From Chloroflexota bacterium (GTDB lineage Bacteria > Chloroflexota > Anaerolineae > UBA4142), in assembly GCA_016223105.1 (NCBI GenBank), contig JACRPR010000019.1, forward strand, positions 1 through 42,143: 42,143 nt of DNA. Direction: 5' to 3'. Within the stretch, counting starts at the first letter, position 1. The number at the start of each line of letters is the position of its first letter. Positions 6,414 to 13,337 of this stretch are shown here, piece after piece. The notes beneath the pieces were generated by a model. That model saw nothing but the letters and a program-made list of their open reading frames with translations, had not been told where the DNA came from and did no database searches. A program made the translations under genes and the position numbers.

Positions 6414-9059
6414 ATGAAAACCAAACGTAATCCCAACGGCTATTGGAATAGTATTGAATCTGTTGAACGCGAGTTACTCGCGTTTATCAAAGAACGCGGT
6501 ATTCGTGACAGGATGCCGACAGACAAAGAGCTTCTTGATGCAGGTCAAACTGCGTTGAGACATGCAATTACAAAGCATGGCGGACACGAAGTCTTTGCAA
6601 AACGGTTAGGGTTGAAACACCTTAGGAGGAAACGGGGTCTGTGGAATGAGTTCCCAGCTCTTGAGCAAGAAATTCGTGCGTTTGTCAAAGAACATGGAAA
6701 TATGGGGATGATGCCTAGTGCCAAAGAACTCAGATGTGCAAAGCGTACTGATCTGGTACGAGGCATTGCACAATATGGTGGCTATCCAGTTGTAGCTTCA
6801 AAGCTTGGACTTGGTTACACTTATTCTGCCAAACCGAAAGGTTATTGGAAAGACTTTGAGAACGTTAAAAAAGAAGTGCTTGCTTATATGAAGGAGAATG
6901 ACACTTTCGCAAAGATGCCTACAGCCGCCGAATTACTAGAATCAGGTCAAGCGTCGTTGGGATGGGCTATCAACTATCATGGCGGATACCAAACTGTTGC
7001 AGAGCGATTAGGATTGAAGTATACCCAAAAACGACAAGGCTACTGGAAAGACGTAACAAATATCGAGAGAGCAGTGCTAGAGTTTGTCGAGAAACATGGC
7101 ACACCCGGACAAATGCCTTCGTTGGATGAATTGAAGAAGGTGGGGTATGGGGATCTCTCGCGGGCAATTTCCAAACATGGAGGATACACTCAAATCGCCA
7201 ATCGTTTGAAATTGAGTCCTGCTTGGAAATTCAAGCCAATGTATTACTGGAAGAATTCTGCGAACCTTGAACGAGAGATTCTGGATTTCGTAAACCAGCA
7301 CGGCACTTTGAGTGTAATGCCAACTGAAGATGAGCTCGAATCTGCACATCGTCGCGATTTGGTCAACGCAATCACCAAACATGGTGGATTTACATTGATC
7401 GCTCTCGGTCTAGGGCTGATTCAGAAGCGAATGACGCCGCTCCGAGCAAAGGACGTCGAACACACCGCTCGCGCCATCCAACCTCTCGCAGAATCAAACC
7501 TTCTCAGCGGCGCGCAAGTTATGGTCATCTTACGCCGCGCGGGTTTGCTTGAATATCGTAATCCGCGCGTTCTCCGCTTGAGCGCGAGTCTCGCGCGCGG
7601 CAATCACGACGAAATCGAATCTGCAATCTCTAACCTTGTTAGTAGCGGCGAAGAAATCGTTACAGAAACTGTTACCGTCGCCGAGAGCGATAACCTAACC
7701 CAATCAGAAATCGAAGCACTCACGCGCGAAGGGTTTGATACCAACGCGCCAGGCGTTCAGTTGAATGTCCCAGCCATCCCAGATACGCAACGCGAGCAAG
7801 CCATCATTCGCGGACTTTCCAATTTAGGTGAACTGCGCTTGCCACTCGATGACATCCTGGGTCTACTCACATCAAAAATTTTGTGGCAAGAATTTTACAA
7901 GCGACTATATGCGTGGTACGGCTCGCTCGCCGCCGCGCAAACGGTTACAGCGGAAGATGTGAACGCGGCAATTCTCGCCGCGTATCCCGAACACACCGCG
8001 AATGAATTTGTCGCGGAAGCATCTGCGCTTTTCACATTTGAAGTTGAACAAGCCGTGAATTTCGCGGCGTCATTGTCCGATTCCGGTTGGTGCGGTCCGC
8101 GTTTGCGGTTGCATCAAGCCGACGCCGCGCGCCGAATGGCGGATGTTCTCATAGGATCAGAGCATTCTGAGCGGAGTGCTGAGCGTGAGTCGAAGCAAGC
8201 GGAGTCGAAGGATGCAACGCGGCAAAACACATTTCTTCTCAACGCCGATGACCCAGGAATGGGTAAATCCGCGTCATTCCTCGCGGCGGTTGCCGCGTCC
8301 GGTGTTCAATCGGTTATCATCGTCGCGCCGAAAACCGTCGCGGATGATACGTGGATGAGCGCGCGCGGAGAAATCAAACGATGCTTGCCGCACGCGCGTA
8401 TCGTGCGCGGGATTGATGAAACGTTGAAAACAGATCCGGACACACGACTCGCGTTTTTTGTTTTGCACTATGAAGAATTGCTGAACGAAGACAAGGTCGC
8501 TATGCTCGCGCAAAAATCATTCGATTGCCTCTGTCTCGACGAAATTCATTTCATCAAACAACGCGCGACGCAAGTCGAACCCACGCATCGCCGTTCCGCG
8601 TTAGAGTTGCTTCGCGCATCTGCACAAACGGCAATTGGTCTCACCGGCACGCCACTCATCAACGAACTTGCCGAGCCGATGTCGCTTTTGCAAACGCTTA
8701 GCCAGCACGCGCCGCAGTTTGATCACGCGCGTCTGAGCAGTCGCCGGATGAGCGATGTTGCCGATGTGTTCGAGGCAATGCTTCCGCACATTATTCGCCG
8801 CCGCAAAGATGAAACGTTGTTGCATCTTCCCGGTTGCGATGTGCGCCCGGTCTCGATTCCATTGCCACTTGACCTCGAAGCGCGAATGATCGAAATTTAC
8901 AAATGGCAACGTTCGCGCGCGTCCGAAGCACTCGTTCAACTTCGCAAACTCGCAACCGATGCCAAACTCGCGTATCTCGTCGAACGTGCCCGCGCCGCGC
9001 GCAAGATGCTCATTTTGACTTATCTCACCGATGATATTTCAGAAAAGATCGCGGTGTAG
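6414..9059 (+). CDS. Helix-repeat / SNF2-type helicase protein, N-terminal portion ending at in-frame TAG
   Basis: ATG 6414 begins five imperfect repeats of about 70 residues with the pattern GYWK..NVE.E.L.F....G....MP...EL......L..AI..HGG....A.RLGL (residues about 7-340), probably DNA- or RNA-binding helical units. A linker leads to a superfamily-2 helicase core: LRLHQADAARRM, Walker A DDPGMGKS (612-619), Walker B DEIH (709-712), LTGTPLINE (motif III) and RRRKDETLLHLP. The frame stops at TAG 9057-9059 in the middle of the second helicase lobe, just after LTYLTDDISEKIAV, and the missing half continues in the same frame downstream. DNA to about 7420 is A/T-rich; beyond it is GCGC-rich like the host, so the gene appears mosaic. 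A short repeat element is inserted at 8163-8213. A TTG at 6372 is a poorer start. Confidence 0.8.
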   Translation: MKTKRNPNGYWNSIESVERELLAFIKERGIRDRMPTDKELLDAGQTALRHAITKHGGHEVFAKRLGLKHLRRKRGLWNEFPALEQEIRAFVKEHGNMGMMPSAKELRCAKRTDLVRGIAQYGGYPVVASKLGLGYTYSAKPKGYWKDFENVKKEVLAYMKENDTFAKMPTAAELLESGQASLGWAINYHGGYQTVAERLGLKYTQKRQGYWKDVTNIERAVLEFVEKHGTPGQMPSLDELKKVGYGDLSRAISKHGGYTQIANRLKLSPAWKFKPMYYWKNSANLEREILDFVNQHGTLSVMPTEDELESAHRRDLVNAITKHGGFTLIALGLGLIQKRMTPLRAKDVEHTARAIQPLAESNLLSGAQVMVILRRAGLLEYRNPRVLRLSASLARGNHDEIESAISNLVSSGEEIVTETVTVAESDNLTQSEIEALTREGFDTNAPGVQLNVPAIPDTQREQAIIRGLSNLGELRLPLDDILGLLTSKILWQEFYKRLYAWYGSLAAAQTVTAEDVNAAILAAYPEHTANEFVAEASALFTFEVEQAVNFAASLSDSGWCGPRLRLHQADAARRMADVLIGSEHSERSAERESKQAESKDATRQNTFLLNADDPGMGKSASFLAAVAASGVQSVIIVAPKTVADDTWMSARGEIKRCLPHARIVRGIDETLKTDPDTRLAFFVLHYEELLNEDKVAMLAQKSFDCLCLDEIHFIKQRATQVEPTHRRSALELLRASAQTAIGLTGTPLINELAEPMSLLQTLSQHAPQFDHARLSSRRMSDVADVFEAMLPHIIRRRKDETLLHLPGCDVRPVSIPLPLDLEARMIEIYKWQRSRASEALVQLRKLATDAKLAYLVERARAARKMLILTYLTDDISEKIAV
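8163..8213. repeat. Short repeat element inside the helicase coding sequence
   Basis: A stretch starting CATTCTGAGCGGAGTG and ending GCGGAGTCGAAGGATG encodes SEHSERSAERESKQAESKD just before Walker A. It shares its ends (TYCTGAGCGGA...AGTCGAAGGA) with the element at 10431-10472 in a different gene. The reading frame stays open through it. Confidence 0.7.
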
Positions 9060-9164
9060 CTCAATGAGGTTTTCCCGTGCCAGGTCGCGCATATCAACGG
9101 ACAAACGCCGCGCGCAGATCGGCAAAAGTACATCAACTCTTTTCGCAATGCCGATGGCGCGCGT

Positions 9165-10196
9165 GTGCTCGTTGGAACAATTGGAACGATTGGCACTGGT
9201 CTCACGTTGTTTGATCCGAAATCGGCGGACACGGCAAACGAAATCATCTTTGCTGATTTGCCTTACACGTATGCTGAGTTCGATCAAGGCGCGGCGCGCT
9301 TGTATCGTGAAGGACAGAAACAACGCGTGCGCGTGGATGTTTTGCAAACGACGACGAGTGCGACCTTGCGCGACGGATCTGCGCTTGACACGCTTGATGA
9401 GCGCATTTGGGAATTGATCGAAGGCAAGCGCGAACTCTCGGACATTGCGATTGATGGCAAATACGACACGACCGATGCCGCGAGTAAAGTGCAAAAGCCA
9501 TTGCGCCGGTGGCTCAAACAGGCGCGCGAAGTTGGTGTCGAACCGCTTGCGGTCGAGCGGCGTCCACCCGAGACGAGCGACGCGCAAAAATGGCGTAGTG
9601 AAATTGCGCGACTGCGCGGAATGAGCGCGGCAAAAGTAGACGAGGTTTTTGCGGATGCCGAATTCACGCGCGAATTTCTCGCTCACTTGAAAACTTCAAC
9701 TGCCGCAAAACTATCGCACGAATGGGTGCGCGGCAAACTTGCATTGTTGATGCGTCCCGACCTCGCGATTGTAGATATGGGTTGCGGTTTGAACCCGTTT
9801 GCCGATTTGCCATGCAAGGTTATTGGATTGGATCGCCATGATCTTCCCGGTGTTTTGCGCGGCAAGATGGAAAATCCGAATTTGCCGGACAAGTCAGCAG
9901 ATGTTTTGATTTACAGTCTTTCGCTTTACGGTACGGCGAGCGATCTCTTTTCGTACTTTACACACGCGGCGCGTATTCTGCGCGGCGGCGGTCATCTCTT
10001 CATTGTAGAACCTGATTCAACATTCACATCCGAAGGCACTATGCGTTTTGTGAACGGCTTGAGGCAATTTGGATTCGAGTTGGTTGGCAGTGTCAAAGAT
10101 TTGCGCGGTGAAGATGGGACACCGTTGAAAGGAATGCATCTCACGTTGACTAGTGAATTGGTCAAACCTACAGTTGAGCTTTTTGAAAGAAAATAA
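9165..10196 (+). CDS. SNF2 helicase C-terminal lobe fused to Rrp8-like methyltransferase (continuation past TAG)
   Basis: This frame is the same as that of the gene ending at 9059, and readable homology begins immediately after that TAG (LNEVFPCQVAHINGQTPRADRQ). GTG 9165 is only the first later start codon. It carries helicase motifs V and VI (TIGTGLTLF; QGAARLYREGQKQRVRV) and then, from about residue 200, a SAM-dependent methyltransferase: VDMGCGLNPF, CKVIGLDRHD, SADVLIYSLSLYGT, ILRGGGHLFIVEP. The SLSLYGT segment resembles the LSLMGTN motif of Rrp8-type methyltransferases. Without the TAG the protein would be a single chain of about 1,260 residues. Alone, this part lacks the ATP-binding lobe. 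Confidence 0.75.
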   Translation: MLVGTIGTIGTGLTLFDPKSADTANEIIFADLPYTYAEFDQGAARLYREGQKQRVRVDVLQTTTSATLRDGSALDTLDERIWELIEGKRELSDIAIDGKYDTTDAASKVQKPLRRWLKQAREVGVEPLAVERRPPETSDAQKWRSEIARLRGMSAAKVDEVFADAEFTREFLAHLKTSTAAKLSHEWVRGKLALLMRPDLAIVDMGCGLNPFADLPCKVIGLDRHDLPGVLRGKMENPNLPDKSADVLIYSLSLYGTASDLFSYFTHAARILRGGGHLFIVEPDSTFTSEGTMRFVNGLRQFGFELVGSVKDLRGEDGTPLKGMHLTLTSELVKPTVELFERK

Positions 10197-10201
10197 TTCC
10201 A

Positions 10202-11155
10202 ATGACCATCGCGCTCGCCTCCGCCTTTCACCCGCGCGGCGAAATTCCGCGCCTGCAAAAATTTCTGCCGCAGTTGCGCGACGCGTACACGCGCATTTGC
10301 ATTTCCGTTCCACCCGACACGCGCGCGGACGATGTGAACGCGTTGCGCGATTTGAATGTTGCCGTCGTCGTTACGCGCGATTGGTCGCACGGTCGGCACG
10401 CATCGCTCGAACTCGCGCTCACCAATCGCGTCCTGAGCGGAACGGAGCGTAGCGGAGTGGAGTCGAAGGACGTCTCGCACATTCACTACACCGATCTCGA
10501 CCGGCTGTTGCGCTGGATCGAAACGCGCCCGGACGAATGGCGCGCAATCGTTGAACGCGCGCAAACGTGCGCTTGTTTGATCATCGGTCGCACCGCACGC
10601 GCGTACGCGACGCATCCGCGCGCGCTCGTCGAGACGGAAGCGATTAGCAATTTGGTTGGATCGTACTTGCTGGCGAACTGTCATTGCGAGGAGGCGATCT
10701 TTGCCGACGAAGCAATCCCCAGTCAACATTCCGAACCAGCGGTGTTGGGGATTGCTTCGCGAAAACCGCTCGCAATGACACTATCCGCGCGCATCACCGT
10801 GTCGCCGCGTCCATTCGATCTCAGCGCGGGTTCAAAAAGTTTCAGTTGCCGCGCCGCCGAATTTTTGATCGCGCACAGTCCGCCCGGGCGCGCGCTTGGA
10901 ATGGATGCCGAGTGGACTTTGCTCTTGCATCGCGCCGGATTCGCGATTGAGTATGTCGAGGTCGAAGGACTCGATTGGGAATCGGCGGATCAATTCGCGG
11001 AGAACGCGGCAGACGCGGACGCGCAACGGCGCGCGGCGGAACAGTACGATGCCGATCCCAAACACTGGGCGCGCCGCGTCGCGGTTGCACTGGAAATTGT
11101 CGAGTCGGGATTGAGCGCAATGCGTCGAAATCTTCCAGGTCTGGAGAATCAGTGA
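10202..11155 (+). CDS. Hypothetical protein, possibly glycosyltransferase-like, with two repeat insertions
   Basis: Start ATG 10202 lies six bases after the methyltransferase stop. The N-terminus (MTIALASAFHPRGEIPRLQKFLPQLRD) and HYTDLDRLLRWIETRPDEW, with a D-x-D, recall GT-A glycosyltransferases; SPPGRALGMDAEWTLLLHRAGF near the C-terminus could be the acceptor side. I would not assign a substrate. Two repeated elements interrupt the sequence without breaking the frame: 10431-10472 (encoding SGTERSGVESKDV) and 10680-10779 (encoding HCEEAIFADEAIPSQ onward). Without them the chain would be about 45 residues shorter. Its stop overlaps the GTG start of the lipid kinase. Confidence 0.6.
   Translation: MTIALASAFHPRGEIPRLQKFLPQLRDAYTRICISVPPDTRADDVNALRDLNVAVVVTRDWSHGRHASLELALTNRVLSGTERSGVESKDVSHIHYTDLDRLLRWIETRPDEWRAIVERAQTCACLIIGRTARAYATHPRALVETEAISNLVGSYLLANCHCEEAIFADEAIPSQHSEPAVLGIASRKPLAMTLSARITVSPRPFDLSAGSKSFSCRAAEFLIAHSPPGRALGMDAEWTLLLHRAGFAIEYVEVEGLDWESADQFAENAADADAQRRAAEQYDADPKHWARRVAVALEIVESGLSAMRRNLPGLENQ
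10431..10472. repeat. Short repeat element inside coding sequence
   Basis: TCCTGAGCGGAACGG...GTGGAGTCGAAGGACG is the same family as 8163-8213. It lies just ahead of the HYTDLDR segment of the host gene and is translated. Confidence 0.7.
10680..10779. repeat. 100-bp palindromic repeat (GTCATTGCGAG...CTCGCAATGAC) inside coding sequence
   Basis: The ends GTCATTGCGAG and CTCGCAATGAC are exact inverted repeats. Internal arms GAAGCAATCCCC and GGGGATTGCTTCG pair as well, giving a long hairpin. A clear relative lies between genes at 29434-29516. Here it sits in frame within the possible glycosyltransferase. Confidence 0.85.
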
Positions 11156-12048
11156 AAACCAAACTTATCGTCAACCCAACGGCGGGGCGCGGGCAGGTCG
11201 GCGCGCGCTTGCCGCAGATTCAAGCAACCTTGCGCGCGGAAAATTTTGTGTACGATCTCGCGCTCACCGAACGCCGCGGGCACGCGATTGAACTGACGTG
11301 CGCGGCGATTGATGCGGGGTACGATCTCATCGTCGCAGTCGGCGGCGATGGAACACTGAACGAAGTCGTCAACGGAATAGCCACCCAAGACCAAAAAACG
11401 CGCGCGACGGTCGGCGTGATTTCAAGCGGCACCGGTTCCGATTTCGTTCGCACCGCCGGCTTGCCGCGCGATTTGATCGAAGCGGCGCGGCATCTCGCGC
11501 GCGCGACGCAAACGCGCGCGCTCGATCTCGGCGAAATTATTTTCGCGAACACGCGGCGATATTTTGTGAACGTTGCCGGGATGGGCTTTGACGCGGAAGT
11601 GATCGAAGAGACCGAGCGCGGGGGCAAGCGCGGCGGCGGCACGATTCCGTACTATACCGCGCTGATCAAAACGGTCGCGCGCTATCAAAACAAAAATGTC
11701 GTCGCGCGCTTGGACGAGCAAACCGTGCAAGCAAAAATGAATTCGCTGGTCATTTGCAACGGCAAGTATTTTGGCGGCGGAATGATGATCGCGCCACACG
11801 CATCGCTCGACGACGGCAGATTTCACGTTACGCTCATCGGCGAAATGAGCGCGCCCGAACTCGTGCTGAACACACCGCGTTTGTACAACGGCACGATCCT
11901 GGGACATCCGCGCGTCTCCGAACATGCCGCGCGCGTGATCACGGTCGAGCCGCAACAACGGATGTTGATCGAAGCGGACGGCGAATTGATCGGCGAAGGC
12001 GCGGCGTCGTTTCAAATTCAGCCGGCGCGGTTGAAATTGTTGGGCTAA
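11152..12048 (+). CDS. Diacylglycerol/lipid kinase family protein (YegS/DgkB-like)
   Basis: Members phosphorylate diacylglycerol or related lipids at the membrane. The start is GTG 11152, overlapping the previous stop, giving VKTKLIVNPTAGRGQV, the family's N-terminal strand. GYDLIVAVGGDGTLNEVVNG is the catalytic GGDGT nucleotide-binding motif, and GVISSGTGSDFVRT is the following P-x-G-T-x-N/D-F-type motif. NVAGMGFDAEV and ADGELIGEGAASFQI match the C-terminal sandwich domain. About 298 residues is normal. It is coupled to the genes on both sides (stop and next start share one base), so it is probably co-transcribed with the RNA methyltransferase. Confidence 0.92.
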   Translation: MKTKLIVNPTAGRGQVGARLPQIQATLRAENFVYDLALTERRGHAIELTCAAIDAGYDLIVAVGGDGTLNEVVNGIATQDQKTRATVGVISSGTGSDFVRTAGLPRDLIEAARHLARATQTRALDLGEIIFANTRRYFVNVAGMGFDAEVIEETERGGKRGGGTIPYYTALIKTVARYQNKNVVARLDEQTVQAKMNSLVICNGKYFGGGMMIAPHASLDDGRFHVTLIGEMSAPELVLNTPRLYNGTILGHPRVSEHAARVITVEPQQRMLIEADGELIGEGAASFQIQPARLKLLG

Positions 12049-13259
12049 TGCAAGCGCGAATTATTTTGAAACCGGGCAAGGAAAAAAATCTGCTCGCGCG
12101 CCATCCCTGGATTTTTTCCGGCGCGATTGCGCGCGTCGAAAACGCGCAGGATGGCGACACGATTGATGTTTGCGATCACGCGGGCAAGTGGCTCGCGCGC
12201 GGCTATTACAACGCGCGATCCCAAATCGCGGCGCGCGTGTGGACGTGGGATGACGCGCCGATTGATCGCGCGTTTTTCCGCGCGCGCCTGGAACGCGCGA
12301 TTCGCACGCGCGAATCGTTGATTGATCGCGATATGACGAACGCGTACCGGCTCGTCAACGCGGAAAGCGATTTTCTGCCCGGCGTGATCGCGGATCGGTA
12401 CGCGGATTTTATCGTTCTGCAATTTTTAACGTTGGGCGCGGACGCGCGCAAAGCCGAACTCGCGGAACTGATCGGCGAACTCACGAACGCGCGCGGCGTG
12501 TACGAGCGGAGCGACGTGGACGTGCGCGAAAAAGAAGGGCTTGCTTCAGCGGTTGGAATTTTGCGCGGCGATGCACCGCCCGACTTGATCGAGATTCGTG
12601 AAAATAATTTTCGCTTGTTGGTGGATGTGAAACGCGGACACAAAACCGGTTTGTATTTGGATCAGCGCGAAAATCGCGCGCGCGTCGCGCGAGACCTGGA
12701 AGGTTCGCTTCGCGGGAAACCTTCCAGTTCTGCGGAAATTCTGAATGTATTTTCATACACCGGCGGATTCTCCGTATATATAGCCGCAGTGAATGCGGAC
12801 GCGCGCGTGATCAATCTCGACGCGTCGCGCGACGCGCTCGAACTCGCGCGCGCAAATATGCGGCTGAACGATTGCGAGACGCGCGGCGAATTTGTCGAAG
12901 GTGACGCGTTTGTCGTACTGCGGAAATATCGCGATCAGGGCAAATCGTTCGACGCGATCATTCTCGACCCGCCGAAATTTGTGCACGCGCAATCGCAGAT
13001 CGAATCCGGCTTGCGTGGCTACAAGGACATTAATCTGCTCGCGTTCAAATTGCTCAAGCCGAGCGGGACGCTCGTGACGTTTTCGTGTTCGGGGCAGGTG
13101 AGCGCGCAGATGTTTCAAACCGTCGTGTTTCAAGCCGCGACCGACGCGCAGCGCGACGCGCAAATCATCGCGAAATTAACGCAAGCATCCGATCATCCAA
13201 TTTTGCTCGCGTTCCCCGAATCGGAATATCTCAAAGGATTGGTTTGTCGTGTGATGTAG
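12048..13259 (+). CDS. rlmI: Class I SAM-dependent rRNA methyltransferase (RlmI-like)
   Basis: RlmI methylates a cytosine of 23S rRNA (C1962 in E. coli numbering). The 403-residue product begins with a PUA-like domain (IILKPGKEKNLLARHPWIFSGAI), then YERSDVDVREKEGL and GHKTGLYLDQRENRARV. The SAM domain follows: NVFSYTGGFSVY, INLDASRDALELARAN, AIILDPPKF, and a C-terminal TFSCSG. All are normal RlmI landmarks. A 32-bp hairpin repeat (12696-12727) inserts about ten extra residues (LEGSLRGKPSSS) between QRENRARVARD and EILNVFSYTGGF, in frame. The TAG stop lies inside another palindrome (13256-13304). Confidence 0.9.
   Translation: MQARIILKPGKEKNLLARHPWIFSGAIARVENAQDGDTIDVCDHAGKWLARGYYNARSQIAARVWTWDDAPIDRAFFRARLERAIRTRESLIDRDMTNAYRLVNAESDFLPGVIADRYADFIVLQFLTLGADARKAELAELIGELTNARGVYERSDVDVREKEGLASAVGILRGDAPPDLIEIRENNFRLLVDVKRGHKTGLYLDQRENRARVARDLEGSLRGKPSSSAEILNVFSYTGGFSVYIAAVNADARVINLDASRDALELARANMRLNDCETRGEFVEGDAFVVLRKYRDQGKSFDAIILDPPKFVHAQSQIESGLRGYKDINLLAFKLLKPSGTLVTFSCSGQVSAQMFQTVVFQAATDAQRDAQIIAKLTQASDHPILLAFPESEYLKGLVCRVM
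12696..12727. repeat. In-frame hairpin repeat within rlmI
   Basis: CTGGAAGGTT (12696-12705) and AACCTTCCAG (12718-12727) are exact inverted repeats around a short loop. The translated insert replaces the usually short linker ahead of SAM motif I. Confidence 0.75.
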
Positions 13260-13304
13260 CATAGCCCCTTGTGGGCGTTAAACGCGCACAAGGCGCTATG
13301 CTAC
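13256..13304. repeat. 49-bp palindrome spanning the rlmI stop codon
   Basis: GTAGCATAGC...GCTATGCTAC with inner arms CCTTGTG and CACAAGG. The TAG of rlmI is part of the left arm. It could act as a hairpin at the 3' end of the mRNA; it lacks a T-run. Confidence 0.8.
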
Positions 13305-13337
13305 GAATCGGGAATGATCCCGAAGGAGGAGACAAAG

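Noticed and set aside
9057..9059. TAG as a pyrrolysine codon
   Set aside because: No PylS/PylT-type evidence is present, the codon lies in an ordinary helicase lobe and a single substitution explains it better.
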